From contig CAKRRU010000009.1 in the NCBI GenBank assembly GCA_934394515.1, positions 1 to 38,933 of the forward strand: DNA of 38,933 nt, read 5' to 3'. Made by a program: the position numbers and the translations under genes. The notes beneath the pieces are model-generated. The model searched no databases. It was not told where the DNA came from and saw only the letters and a program-made list of their open reading frames with translations. Positions 14,182 through 22,966 of the stretch are shown here, piece after piece. Numbering within the stretch: the first letter of the stretch is position 1; each line of letters opens with the position of its first letter. Source of the DNA: an uncultured Acetatifactor sp. Lineage in GTDB: Bacteria > Bacillota > Clostridia > Lachnospirales > Lachnospiraceae.

Positions 14182-14210
14182 GACGATAGAAATACATTGA
14201 GGGTGGAAGA

Positions 14211-14873
14211 ATGTTTAAGATATTAATCGCAGAAGATGAGGAACCGATCGCAAACCTGATCCGTATGAATCTGACTAGGGCAGGCTATTTGTGTACGTGG
14301 GCTGCAGACGGAAAGCAGGCGGCGGATCTGATGGAACGGGAGCATTTTGACCTTGCACTTTTTGATATTATGCTTCCTGTGGTCAACGGTTATGAATTAC
14401 TCGATTATGCGAAAGCCTGTGAGCTTCCGGTCATCTTTTTAACAGCGCTGGGGTCAACGGAACATAAGGTGAAAGGACTTCGCATGGGCGCGGATGATTA
14501 TCTGCCGAAGCCTTTTGAAATCGTAGAACTTCTGGCAAGGGTAGAAGCAGTGCTTCGCAGATATCACAAGACGGAGACGGTGATACAGGTCTGTAATGTG
14601 ACCATAGACACTGCATCCCATACAGTGACACTGGACGGGGAAGAAATCTATCTGACACCGAAAGAATTTGATCTGCTGTTATTGTTTGCCAGAAATAAAA
14701 ACAGGGCATTGTATCGTGAGACCATTTATGAAAATGTCTGGGGCGGCGAATACATGGGACAGAGCCGGACGGTGGATCTGCATGTGCAGCGCTTAAAAAA
14801 GAAACTGCATTGGGAAGAAGTCATTGTAGCTGTCTATAAAGTGGGGTATCGGTTGAATGAAGTTCGCTCATAA
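14211..14873 (+). CDS. OmpR/PhoB-family response regulator
   Basis: This 220-residue two-component regulator has a receiver domain (1-115) with the acidic pair Glu8-Asp9, phospho-acceptor Asp52 (LFDIMLP), switch Thr in IFLTAL and the LPKPFE lysine. The C-terminal winged helix (about 128-220) shows TPKEFDLLLLFARNKNRAL and the recognition-helix region SRTVDLHVQRLKKKL typical of OmpR/PhoB proteins. It should bind DNA when phosphorylated by the kinase whose gene overlaps its 3' end by 17 bases. The ATG has a GAGGGTGG site. The upstream region is the palindrome-rich segment, which may hold its promoter and operator. The signal and regulon are unknown. Confidence 0.95.
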   Translation: MFKILIAEDEEPIANLIRMNLTRAGYLCTWAADGKQAADLMEREHFDLALFDIMLPVVNGYELLDYAKACELPVIFLTALGSTEHKVKGLRMGADDYLPKPFEIVELLARVEAVLRRYHKTETVIQVCNVTIDTASHTVTLDGEEIYLTPKEFDLLLLFARNKNRALYRETIYENVWGGEYMGQSRTVDLHVQRLKKKLHWEEVIVAVYKVGYRLNEVRS

Positions 14874-16299
14874 ATTATTCTTTTCCATCACGGCACTGCT
14901 TACGGTGATCTTTATGGTTTTTGGCAGCTGGATGCTTTCTTCGTATTTCAACAGAATGCTGGATCGGGAGACGGAACAGGGAAAGAGGGAAAATCAGCTG
15001 TTTCAGACAATCTACGATATGGTATACGCCAGCATGGAAAAATACGGTGCCGAGCTTGCCGGAATCCGGGCGGAGACCGGCGCAACAGAACGAATGACTT
15101 CACAGAGCGGAACGGAATGTCTGATCCTTACGGCAGACGGACAGTTTACACTTACCGGCAGTCTGAAAAATGCAGAGGACGAGATCCGGGGCACAGTCGA
15201 AGAAATGATCGGTGATATGAAAGCGGAAGAAAATCAGATCTACGGTATCCGCAGGATCGGGACAGAATATTATCTGTTAAGTATCGTTGCGGACCGGCCG
15301 GTGGATACAGCGGATATCGTATATCTGGGAATCCTTAAGAACCTGAGCAGTATTTATGAAGAAAGAAGTAAAATGTTAAGACAATATATGGCAGCTCTGG
15401 CAGTCTTACTCGTGATCGGGGGACTGGCAGCTTTTCTGCTGTCCAGATATCTGACCAGACCCATTGAACAACTGAATGATACTGCCGGAAAGATAGCCGG
15501 AGGAGATTTTGAAAAGAGAGCGGTCTACCGGGGAGCGGATGAAATCGGGGAACTTTCTTATAGCTTTAATCATATGGCTGACCGGCTGGTGCGGCAAATG
15601 GAGCAAAAAGAACTGGAAGCAAAACAGCAGGAGGACTTTACTGCGGCCTTTGCACATGAACTGAAGACCCCGCTGACCTCCATTATCGGTTATGCGGATA
15701 TGCTGAATTCCTATGAAATGACGGAGCAGGAACGGGGAGAGGCAGCCTATTATATTTTTACCCAGGGAAAACGCCTGGAGAGTCTGTCTCATAAATTATT
15801 GGAACTGGTGGCAATGGACAGGCAGGAGATGGAGGTCAAGAAGATAGTTACCAGGGATCTGGAGGAAAATATCAGGGAAACCATGCGTATCCCTTTTGAA
15901 CGAAAAAGAATCAGGGGAAAGATCAGCCTGGAGAAAGGCGTGATCTACGGAGACAGGGATCTGTTATTGTCTCTGTTGTACAATCTTCTGGACAATGCTG
16001 TAAAGGCAGTGGATGAAGACGGTTTTATCCTGATGAAGGGCAGAAAGCTTCCGAAGGGGTATGAGATCAAAGTCGTGGATAACGGCAGAGGAATCCCACA
16101 GGATGAAATCGCAAGAATTACAGAGGCGTTTTATATGGTAGATAAGTCCAGATCCCGCAAGGAGGGTGGAGCCGGTATCGGAATGGCACTTTGCCAGAAG
16201 ATCATTACACTGCACCGGGGAGAGATAAAAATAGACAGTAAATTGGGAGAGGGCACTGTGATGCGTCTGTATTTTCCGGAAAAAATGAAATTAAAATGA
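14857..16299 (+). CDS. Membrane sensor histidine kinase (HAMP, HisKA, HATPase)
   Basis: This 480-residue kinase has one membrane helix at 7-29, an extracytoplasmic region of about 140 residues and a second helix near 170-192. A HAMP linker (about 193-245) is followed by a HisKA domain with the H box FAHELKTPLTSIIGY (His267). The ATPase domain has the N box LLYNLLDNAVKAV, G1 DNGRGIP and G2 GGAGIGMALCQ. All catalytic motifs are intact. It presumably phosphorylates the regulator encoded just upstream (17-base overlap). The gene after it overlaps the TGA stop region or starts 9 bases later, suggesting a three-gene operon. The extracytoplasmic domain has no family I recognise, so the stimulus is unknown. 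Confidence 0.95.
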   Translation: MKFAHKLFFSITALLTVIFMVFGSWMLSSYFNRMLDRETEQGKRENQLFQTIYDMVYASMEKYGAELAGIRAETGATERMTSQSGTECLILTADGQFTLTGSLKNAEDEIRGTVEEMIGDMKAEENQIYGIRRIGTEYYLLSIVADRPVDTADIVYLGILKNLSSIYEERSKMLRQYMAALAVLLVIGGLAAFLLSRYLTRPIEQLNDTAGKIAGGDFEKRAVYRGADEIGELSYSFNHMADRLVRQMEQKELEAKQQEDFTAAFAHELKTPLTSIIGYADMLNSYEMTEQERGEAAYYIFTQGKRLESLSHKLLELVAMDRQEMEVKKIVTRDLEENIRETMRIPFERKRIRGKISLEKGVIYGDRDLLLSLLYNLLDNAVKAVDEDGFILMKGRKLPKGYEIKVVDNGRGIPQDEIARITEAFYMVDKSRSRKEGGAGIGMALCQKIITLHRGEIKIDSKLGEGTVMRLYFPEKMKLK

Positions 16300-16307
16300 G
16301 GAGTAAA

Positions 16308-17267
16308 ATGAAAAGAACGGATAAAAAAATCAATAAAAATGTACTGTTATGTATAGGTACTTTATTCCTTCTGATTGTCTGTGCGTTCATTACTCCCGGA
16401 CTGCTGCTCGGAATACAGGATAAAAAGCGATTGACTCAGTCGGTCGGCATATCGAATGCAGAAATTGCAAATACGATCTGGCAGGAAAATTATGAGACAG
16501 ATACGACGCTCAGGTTACAGAACCTGGCAAACGGACTGGCCGGCGGAAAACAATATTACGTGTCAAAACAAAACATAGATCAGAACGAGGAAGGACAGAT
16601 AGCGGATATTATCGATAAGTATGTAATCAGTGCGGAATGGAATTATATCTTACAGGATATCGGCTTGCTTCCGGAAGATTATGTCTATAAAAAAGGGCTG
16701 CATAATGCTTCTGTCTGTAAATATATCCTATATGATGAAAAATTTACAGACGGTGTAGCTATTATGTCATATGATATTAAGCTACAGATACATGAGGATG
16801 CGAATGGCAGTGTCAATATGGAATTTATCATTGATTCAGAGACCGGAACGTTATATGCACTGAAAATGATTCTGGAGGATGAAACGGAGACACTTACCTG
16901 GGAGGATATGAGTATCGATAGATTTACACTCTATGATTATATCGTTTTCTTTTGGCAGGACTATTATACCTATGATGCAACCGGTGTGACCAATATTGAG
17001 ATACAGGAAAATGAAAATGTCCTGATGGATGATAGTGCTGTAAAAGAGCCACAGACACAGAACACAGGTGGTGATGTTGACGGATACATAGATCCGGACA
17101 ATATGGATAAGTATGGTTTCCGGTTGGTTTATGGAACGGATCATCTGGAATTTCGTCTGGATCTGTTGAATGCATCGAAGGGAGAACTGGACAAAGGAAC
17201 TGGATTTGTCATGGGCATCCGGGAGATAGAAGAATTGATTCCGGATTTTCTCCCGGAGAATTTTTGA
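16308..17267 (+). CDS. Membrane-anchored extracytoplasmic protein of unknown function
   Basis: I do not recognise a family. The 319-residue protein has a basic N terminus (MKRTDKKINKN), a single hydrophobic helix (about 12-34) and then a long, acidic, soluble region rich in Tyr, Asp and Glu that should lie outside the membrane. No lipobox, catalytic motif or repeat is evident. A linker around 240-265 is Gln/Asn/Gly/Asp-rich. An upstream in-frame ATG at 16296 overlaps the kinase stop, but ATG 16308 has a GAGGAG box four bases before it, so I prefer the latter. Its place directly behind a response regulator and kinase suggests an accessory sensor or an output of that system; this is inference. 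Composition is somewhat more A/T-rich than its neighbours. Confidence 0.8.
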   Translation: MKRTDKKINKNVLLCIGTLFLLIVCAFITPGLLLGIQDKKRLTQSVGISNAEIANTIWQENYETDTTLRLQNLANGLAGGKQYYVSKQNIDQNEEGQIADIIDKYVISAEWNYILQDIGLLPEDYVYKKGLHNASVCKYILYDEKFTDGVAIMSYDIKLQIHEDANGSVNMEFIIDSETGTLYALKMILEDETETLTWEDMSIDRFTLYDYIVFFWQDYYTYDATGVTNIEIQENENVLMDDSAVKEPQTQNTGGDVDGYIDPDNMDKYGFRLVYGTDHLEFRLDLLNASKGELDKGTGFVMGIREIEELIPDFLPENF

Positions 17268-17332
17268 AGTGATCCGGATGACAGAAAAAGGAATAGAACT
17301 GTATCGGCTATCATAAAAATATAGGGAATCAC

Positions 17333-17382
17333 GTAACTGCACAGGTATTACATTCTGAATAGGTTTAGGCCTGTGCCGTTAC
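17333..17382. repeat. Inverted repeat in the leader of the symporter gene
   Basis: GTAACTGCACAGG (17333-17345) and CCTGTGCCGTTAC (17370-17382) pair at 12 of 13 positions around a 24-nt loop, ending 24 bases before the symporter ATG. There is no T-tract, so it may be an operator or mRNA structure rather than a terminator. No known riboswitch core is visible. Confidence 0.65.
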
Positions 17383-17406
17383 AAAATAAGTCAGGAGAGA
17401 TAAAAA

Positions 17407-18816
17407 ATGATGACACCGGGCAAGGTGCTGCAACAGGTGGATGAAATCATATGGGGACCCTGGCTTATTTTTTTATTGCTGGGAACCGGGTGTTATCTGA
17501 TGGTCCGGCTGCGATTTTTGCCGATTGTGAATTTGGGTGCTGCACTACGGGCGGTATTCGGACGGGAAAGCCGCAAACGTAATGAGCCGGATGATAGAAC
17601 CGGCGTTTCTTCCTTTGACGCACTGACCACGGAACTTGCCGCAACGATTGGAACAGGGAATATCGTAGGAGTGGCAACGGCAATGGTACTGGGTGGTCCC
17701 GGAGCACTATTTTGGATGCTGTTATCCGGTGTGATCGGTCTGTCCACCAAACTGGTGGAAAGTACCCTGTGCGTCCGGTACCGGATCCGGAATGCTAAGG
17801 GAAATCTTGTGGGCGGTCCAATGTATGTCTTACAGAATGTCTTTCCCTATCACAGAGTTGGGAAAATGCTGGCCTATTCTTTTGCGATATTTGCGGTATT
17901 GGCTTCTTTTGGTATGGGGAATATGACGCAGGGGAATTCCATTGCACAGGCTCTGCAGGAGACCTGGCATGTGAAACCGGTGGTGACGGGGCTTGTCTTA
18001 AGTGCTGTTACCATGCTGGCGATCTTCGGCGGAATCGGGATGATCGCCGGAGTGACAAAATATCTGGTGCCGTGCATGGCTCTGTTTTATCTGTTCGGAA
18101 CGGGAATGGTGATTTTTACTCATTTTCAGAATCTGCCGACAGGAATATTGCAAATCGTGTACGGCGCTTTCTGCCCGGAGTCTGTCGCGGGAGGTATGGC
18201 AGGATTCGCTGTTTCCACAATGAACAGTGTGCATTATTCCGCAAGGGCGGCAATGAGATACGGAGTCTCCAGAGGAGTGTTCTCTAATGAAGCGGGGCTG
18301 GGAGCAGCCGGAATCAGTGCAGCCTGTGCGGATACGCAGGATCCGGTGTGGCAGGGATATATCAGTATGACCGGCGTATTCATTGATACGATCGTGATCT
18401 GCACGTTGACAGGACTTGCGATTGCAACCAGTGGGGTATTGGGACAGACGGATGCAGGCGGTGAACTGTTAAACGGAACTGCGCTCATGCTTGCGGTGTT
18501 TTCTTCGACCTTCGGAAAGGCAGGCGCAGGGCTTTTGACCATTTCCATTGTGATGTTTGCGTTTGCGACAATCATTGCATGGGAATATCAGGGAGAGAAG
18601 GCGTTTGAATATCTGAGCGGCGATTGCGCGAAGACAACGTGGTATCGGCTGGCGTACACAGCAGCGGTTTTTCTGGGAGCGGTATGTTCCCTGGAGGTCG
18701 TGTGGGATTTCTCGGACATCTGCAACGGACTGATGGCGGTTCCGAATCTACTTATGATTCTTACTTTATCCCGGGAAACCTGTTTTTTCATTAGAAAATA
18801 TAAATTCAAAATTTAA
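17407..18816 (+). CDS. Sodium:alanine symporter family (AGCS) transporter
   Basis: This 469-residue polytopic membrane protein has AGCS family hallmarks: the N-terminal WGPWLIFLLLGTG helix, ELAATIGTGNIVGVATA (about 78-94, a sodium/substrate-binding loop), GGPGALFWMLLSG, GGPMYVLQ and GVFSNEAGLG (about 297-306). Family members import alanine, glycine or related amino acids with Na+. The exact substrate is not readable from sequence. A good GGAGAG site precedes the ATG. A 12-of-13 inverted repeat lies in the leader, about 25 bases upstream. A downstream gap of 190 bases holds the pepT promoter; no clear terminator hairpin is seen after the stop. Confidence 0.93.
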   Translation: MMTPGKVLQQVDEIIWGPWLIFLLLGTGCYLMVRLRFLPIVNLGAALRAVFGRESRKRNEPDDRTGVSSFDALTTELAATIGTGNIVGVATAMVLGGPGALFWMLLSGVIGLSTKLVESTLCVRYRIRNAKGNLVGGPMYVLQNVFPYHRVGKMLAYSFAIFAVLASFGMGNMTQGNSIAQALQETWHVKPVVTGLVLSAVTMLAIFGGIGMIAGVTKYLVPCMALFYLFGTGMVIFTHFQNLPTGILQIVYGAFCPESVAGGMAGFAVSTMNSVHYSARAAMRYGVSRGVFSNEAGLGAAGISAACADTQDPVWQGYISMTGVFIDTIVICTLTGLAIATSGVLGQTDAGGELLNGTALMLAVFSSTFGKAGAGLLTISIVMFAFATIIAWEYQGEKAFEYLSGDCAKTTWYRLAYTAAVFLGAVCSLEVVWDFSDICNGLMAVPNLLMILTLSRETCFFIRKYKFKI

Positions 18817-18895
18817 TAAAATCATAGATATATTTATGGATCATCTATCGCTATTTTAATTGTTTTCTATGGGCATAAATCACAAAAAATAATGA

Positions 18896-18924
18896 TTGAA
18901 GCAGCGCTCACACCGTGATATGAT
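18896..18924 (+). promoter_or_regulatory. Promoter of pepT
   Basis: TTGAAG (18896-18901), a 17-bp spacer and TATGAT (18919-18924) preceded by TGA (extended -10) lie about 83 bases before pepT. The rest of the 190-bp gap is A/T-rich with no other feature I can support. Confidence 0.7.
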
Positions 18925-19006
18925 AAATATGATAAAGCTGCCCGCGTCTATTGCAGAGAATGAGACCGGACAGTTGTTTTGTGTAGTTTAAAACAGGAGT
19001 GAGATT

Positions 19007-20239
19007 ATGAGCAAGACAATTGAAAACTTTTTAAGATATGTGAAGATCGATACCCAGTCTTCTGAGGAAAGTACCACGATTCCCAGTACGATGAAACAGC
19101 ATGATCTGGCGAAGCTGTTAGTAGCAGAACTCGAGGCGATGGGCGCAACAGAGATTACTTACGATAAGGAACATTGTTATGTATATGCCACGATTCCTGC
19201 GTCCGCAGGCTGTGAGAAGGCACCGGTGTTAGGATTTATCTCCCATATGGATACTTCTCCGGCGGTAACGGATACCAATGTAAAGCCTCGGATCGTAGAG
19301 AAGTATGACGGAAAAGATATTGTGCTGAATGAGACAGAGAATATCGTGATGAAAGTGACAGACTTCCCGGAGCTGTTAAATTACGTGGGGAAAGATTTGA
19401 TCGTTACGGACGGAACCACTTTGCTCGGGGCGGATGATAAGGCCGGTGTGGCTGAGATCATGACGATGGCAGAGGAACTGCTTCAGCATCCTGAGAAAAA
19501 GCATGGCAGGATCAGGATCGGGTTTACACCGGATGAGGAAGTCGGTGCCGGAGCAGACTATTTTGATGTGAAATTGTTCGGAGCGGATTATGCGTATACT
19601 GTAGATGGCGGAACACTGGGTGAACTGGAATATGAGAACTTCAATGCGGCCGGAGCAAAGCTGCACGTCTATGGCAGAAGCGTACATCCCGGTTCCGCCA
19701 AGGGTAAAATGAAGAATGCCATGCTGATCGCACAGGAATTCCAGGGCCTGCTGCCGGTAGAACAGAATCCTATGTATACGGAAGGCTATGAAGGATTTTT
19801 CCATCTGGATGCGATGCAGGGAAATGTGGAAGAAGTAGTTGCCGACTATATTATCCGCGATCATGACAGACAACTGTTCGAACAGAAAAAGGAAATGTTC
19901 TTATCCTGTGCCGATTTTCTGAATCGGAAATACGGTGAGGGAACGGTCGTAGTGGATATGAAGGATTCTTACTACAATATGTGCGAGATCATGAAACAGC
20001 ATATGCACCTGATCGACAATGCAAAGGCGGCTATGGAAGAGCTTGGAATCGAACCAAAGATTTCTCCGATCCGCGGAGGAACCGATGGTGCCAGACTGTC
20101 CTTTATGGGCCTTCCCTGCCCGAACCTGTGTACCGGTGGGGAGAATTACCATGGCAGATATGAGTATGCATGTGTGCAGTCCATGGAAAAGACGACGGAA
20201 CTTTTGATTGCGATTGCGGCCAAATACGCAAATCGTTAA
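19007..20239 (+). CDS. pepT: Peptidase T (tripeptide aminopeptidase)
   Basis: This 410-residue M20-family metallopeptidase removes the N-terminal residue from tripeptides in the cytosol. The zinc-ligand motifs are all visible: [10 protein letters not shown] (His80), [12 protein letters not shown] (about 140-151), TPDEEVGAG (about 173-181) and the [17 protein letters not shown] segment with its Asp; the C-terminal ENYHGRYE supplies the last His. The dimerisation domain lies between about 207 and 315. Its length equals that of known PepT. The ATG follows AGGAGTGAG. It has its own promoter and stands alone between the symporter gene and miaB. Confidence 0.96.
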   Translation: MSKTIENFLRYVKIDTQSSEESTTIPSTMKQHDLAKLLVAELEAMGATEITYDKEHCYVYATIPASAGCEKAPVLGFISHMDTSPAVTDTNVKPRIVEKYDGKDIVLNETENIVMKVTDFPELLNYVGKDLIVTDGTTLLGADDKAGVAEIMTMAEELLQHPEKKHGRIRIGFTPDEEVGAGADYFDVKLFGADYAYTVDGGTLGELEYENFNAAGAKLHVYGRSVHPGSAKGKMKNAMLIAQEFQGLLPVEQNPMYTEGYEGFFHLDAMQGNVEEVVADYIIRDHDRQLFEQKKEMFLSCADFLNRKYGEGTVVVDMKDSYYNMCEIMKQHMHLIDNAKAAMEELGIEPKISPIRGGTDGARLSFMGLPCPNLCTGGENYHGRYEYACVQSMEKTTELLIAIAAKYANR

Positions 20240-20353
20240 TCGCAGACATTGGGGAAATGTAAATACGCGATTTTAATCTTGCAACGTTACATCAACGATA
20301 AATAGGAAATGTCAGTGCAGGAAAACTGATTTAGAAAGGCAATACTTTGTAAT

Positions 20354-21769
20354 ATGACGAATGTAACACAAATGAATGAAACCGAAAGACAGTATTATTT
20401 CATGGAGAAAGCATCCGGTCACGTGGCGAAGCTGGGAGAAGAGCTGGGCAGAAAGCCTACCTGCTGTGTCACAACCTTCGGGTGTCAGATGAACGCCAGA
20501 GATTCCGAGAAACTGGTGGGCATCCTGGAAAAAGTCGGTTATGAGATCATCGAGGATGAAAATGCGGATTTTGTAATTTACAATACCTGTACCGTCAGAG
20601 ACAATGCCAATCAGCGTGTCTACGGACGGCTTGGCGTATTAAACGGCTATAAGAAGAAAAATCCACACATGAAAATCGCACTGTGCGGATGCATGATGCA
20701 GGAGCCTTCTGTCATTGAGAAGATCAAGACAAGCTACCGTTTCGTGGATCTGATCTTCGGAACCCACAATATTTTCAAATTCGCGGAGCTTTTAACGTCC
20801 CTGTTTGAAAACGAGGGAATGATCATTGATATCTGGAAGGATACGGACGAAATCGTGGAAGACCTTCCGGTGGAGCGAAAGTATTCCTTCAAATCCGGGA
20901 TCAATATTATGTTTGGCTGCAACAATTTCTGCAGTTACTGCATCGTGCCGTATGTCCGGGGCAGAGAGCGCAGCCGTAATCCCAAGGATATCATCCGTGA
21001 GATTGAAAATCTGGTAGCAGACGGCGTGGTGGAGATCATGCTGCTCGGTCAGAATGTAAATTCCTACGGCAGGAATCTGGAGGAGCCCATCACTTTTGCA
21101 CAACTGTTGCAGGAAGTGGAGAAAATCGAGGGTCTTGAGAGAATCCGCTTTATGACCTCACATCCCAAGGATCTGTCGGATGAACTGATCGGGGTGATGA
21201 AGAACTCGAAAAAGATCTGCCGTCATCTGCATCTGCCCCTGCAGTCCGGTTCCACGAAGATATTAAAAGCCATGAACCGCAGATATACCAAGGAACAGTA
21301 CTTGGAGCTGGCGGAGAAGATCCGCAGAGAGATTCCGGATATGGCCATCACTACGGATATCATCGTAGGCTTCCCGGGAGAGACGAAGGAGGACGTGGAT
21401 GATACCATCGATGTGATCCGCCGTGTGAAATATGATAATGCCTTTACCTTTATCTATTCCAAACGTACCGGAACCCCGGCAGCGGCCATGGAACAGGTAC
21501 CGGAAGAACAGGTGAAAGAGCAGTTTGACAGAGTGCTTAAGACTGTACAGGAGACTGCAAGAGAACAGGTGGGCAGATATGAAGGACAGATCACGGATGT
21601 ACTGGTGGAAGAGATCAATGAGAATGACAGCGCCCTCGTAACCGGCAGGATGTCCAACAATACACTGGTGCATTTCCCCGGAGATGTTTCCCTGATCGGA
21701 AACATCGTGAAGGTATCCCTGGATGAGTGCCACGGGTTCTACTACATGGGGCATATTGTTCGTTCATAG
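20354..21769 (+). CDS. miaB: tRNA-2-methylthio-N6-dimethylallyladenosine synthase
   Basis: This 471-residue radical-SAM methylthiotransferase converts i6A37 to ms2i6A37 in tRNAs reading UNN codons. The N-terminal UPF0004 domain carries TFGCQMNARDSEK (Cys44) and further cysteines in YNTCTVRDNA and LCGCMMQE. The radical-SAM cluster motif is GCNNFCSYC (Cys189, Cys193, Cys196), and a TRAM domain occupies about 405-468. The first 30 residues form a lineage-type extension before the UPF0004 domain. The enzyme's substrate is made by MiaA, encoded about 8 kb downstream. The ATG has a GAAAGGC box 15 bases upstream, a rather weak, distant site. The diguanylate cyclase gene follows after 49 bases. Confidence 0.96.
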   Translation: MTNVTQMNETERQYYFMEKASGHVAKLGEELGRKPTCCVTTFGCQMNARDSEKLVGILEKVGYEIIEDENADFVIYNTCTVRDNANQRVYGRLGVLNGYKKKNPHMKIALCGCMMQEPSVIEKIKTSYRFVDLIFGTHNIFKFAELLTSLFENEGMIIDIWKDTDEIVEDLPVERKYSFKSGINIMFGCNNFCSYCIVPYVRGRERSRNPKDIIREIENLVADGVVEIMLLGQNVNSYGRNLEEPITFAQLLQEVEKIEGLERIRFMTSHPKDLSDELIGVMKNSKKICRHLHLPLQSGSTKILKAMNRRYTKEQYLELAEKIRREIPDMAITTDIIVGFPGETKEDVDDTIDVIRRVKYDNAFTFIYSKRTGTPAAAMEQVPEEQVKEQFDRVLKTVQETAREQVGRYEGQITDVLVEEINENDSALVTGRMSNNTLVHFPGDVSLIGNIVKVSLDECHGFYYMGHIVRS

Positions 21770-21779
21770 TAAGTATTCG

Positions 21780-21796
21780 TGACTGCTTGCAGGCAA
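21780..21796 (+). repeat. Dispersed 17-bp motif TGACTGCTTGCAGGCAA
   Basis: This short intergenic segment between miaB and the diguanylate cyclase gene is identical over 17 bases to 14050-14066, and over 15 bases to the complement of 3102-3116. Its centre CTGCTTGCAG is a palindrome. Here it stands 22 bases upstream of an ATG. Confidence 0.75.
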
Positions 21797-21818
21797 GGAA
21801 GGCAAAAGGAATAAAGAA

Positions 21819-22871
21819 ATGGAAGTACAAGAAAAGAAAAAACAGATGAAGCTGCAACAGGACATGTCCTGGAAAATGTACCGGATTCTGACGCTAACAG
21901 CAAGCATTGCCAACCTGATCGGCACAATCAGTAATTTTTTATTGCATGGTTTTGAAACGCCGACGACTATTTGCGGTATCTGTTTTTTAGCGGTTCTGAT
22001 TACAGGCACAATCGGACTTTTGTGCCATAAAGTCCAGGCACCTGCCGTAATCATTATTTTACTGGCAGGCTGGATAGAATTCCCATATTTGTATTACTGT
22101 TACGGAAATACTACGATCGTGTATCTGGTGCTCGGAGTTGTCGCAATGGCTGTATTTTTTCCGAGACGCATGGTGATCGTTTCCTTTACCGTTATGCTCA
22201 TGGAATATCTGTTTATTATATTATATTCCAGCGAAAATCCTGTGAGGTGGAGGCAAATGGATGAAGTTACTATGTTTGGCTCTACCATAGGCTCCCTGCT
22301 GATTGTTGCGATATCAGTATTTATGATTATTTATGTACTGATTCGCAGTTATGAGAGACAGCAGGAACAATTGATTGCACTTAGTGAGAATCTGGAATTT
22401 GCTGCGAACCATGATCCACTGACCAAATTGTACAACCGCAGGTATCTGGTACAGCTGATGGAAGAGTGGATGCATACGCCGGACAAGAATTTCTGGATCA
22501 TTCTCCTGGATGTAGATGATTTCAAGGCGGTCAATGACACCTATGGGCACGGATATGGAGATGATGTACTGAGAGAAATCGGGAGACTGATGCTGCATGA
22601 AATGGAAGACAAGGGAATCGCATCCCGCTTCGGCGGCGAAGAGTTCATGCTGGTATTTGAAGCAGATGACAGAGAACAGGCTCTTTTCACCTTTCAAAAG
22701 ATTCAGGAAGGATTGCTTGCTTTTTCCCGGATGACCAGACAGACGGATATTACCATCAGTGGCGGGCTGGAACGCTACGTGGCGGAAAAACAGCTGGATC
22801 TGCTGTTCACTTCGGTAGATCATAAATTATATGCTGCCAAGAATGCCGGAAAGAACAGAATTGTGGAATAG
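21819..22871 (+). CDS. Membrane-bound GGDEF diguanylate cyclase
   Basis: This 350-residue protein has about six membrane helices over residues 25-180 with no recognisable sensor family, a short coiled segment, and a C-terminal GGDEF domain (about 190-350). The active-site motif is an intact GGEEF (272-276), preceded by the nucleotide-binding LLDVDDFKAVNDTYGH. It should make c-di-GMP from GTP. No RxxD inhibitory I-site is present five residues before GGEEF, so product feedback inhibition by that route is unlikely. The ATG lies downstream of the dispersed 17-bp motif, with an AAGGA box nearby. It is flanked by miaB and the SulP gene and has no EAL, HD-GYP or PilZ partner here. Confidence 0.93.
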   Translation: MEVQEKKKQMKLQQDMSWKMYRILTLTASIANLIGTISNFLLHGFETPTTICGICFLAVLITGTIGLLCHKVQAPAVIIILLAGWIEFPYLYYCYGNTTIVYLVLGVVAMAVFFPRRMVIVSFTVMLMEYLFIILYSSENPVRWRQMDEVTMFGSTIGSLLIVAISVFMIIYVLIRSYERQQEQLIALSENLEFAANHDPLTKLYNRRYLVQLMEEWMHTPDKNFWIILLDVDDFKAVNDTYGHGYGDDVLREIGRLMLHEMEDKGIASRFGGEEFMLVFEADDREQALFTFQKIQEGLLAFSRMTRQTDITISGGLERYVAEKQLDLLFTSVDHKLYAAKNAGKNRIVE

Positions 22872-22883
22872 ATCAAAAAAGCC

Positions 22884-22912
22884 TTGCAAAGCAAACGAAA
22901 TAGAGATATGAT
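22884..22912 (+). promoter_or_regulatory. Promoter of the SulP transporter gene
   Basis: TTGCAA (22884-22889), a 17-bp spacer and TATGAT (22907-22912). The expected start point (about 22918-22920) falls inside the left arm of the hairpin at 22915-22957. Confidence 0.72.
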
Positions 22913-22914
22913 AG

Positions 22915-22966
22915 GACTCGCGTGATTTTATAAAAATTTTATAAATTCACGCGAGTCTTGTTTTTT
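22915..22966 (+). terminator. Terminator hairpin overlapping the SulP promoter start point
   Basis: GACTCGCGTGA (22915-22925) pairs with TCACGCGAGTC (22947-22957); an A/T-rich inner stem extends it to about 20 bp, and TTGTTTTTT follows. It would stop transcripts arriving from the diguanylate cyclase gene and may attenuate those begun at the local promoter. It ends 15 bases before the SulP ATG. Confidence 0.85.

Larger units (their letters stand above)
13743..14210. repeat. 468-bp gene-free region rich in palindromes and direct repeats
   Basis: No credible gene lies between cotJA and the response regulator. Besides the cotJ promoter, the region from 13870 is built of repeats. There are three copies of ATGATA(T/C)AATGAGC (13870, 13997, 14149) and at least six hairpins: a three-tier stem 13877-13936, ATCCTGC-GAA-GCAGGAT (13949-13965), GTGC-GAAA-GCAC (13971-13982), a 22-bp palindrome 14029-14087, GGGC-GAA-GCCC (14092-14102) and a 14-bp stem 14106-14136. 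Three of the loops are GCGAAGC, the exceptionally stable DNA mini-hairpin. The shadow reading frames here have no protein-like composition. Confidence 0.85.

Noticed and set aside
13861..14210. CRISPR array or retron in the repeat-rich region
   Set aside because: Repeats are irregular in spacing, there are no spacers of uniform length, and no cas or reverse transcriptase gene lies nearby.
17268..17406. Possible glycine riboswitch before the sodium:alanine symporter gene
   Set aside because: The conserved glycine aptamer core is not visible; only a single inverted repeat is present.
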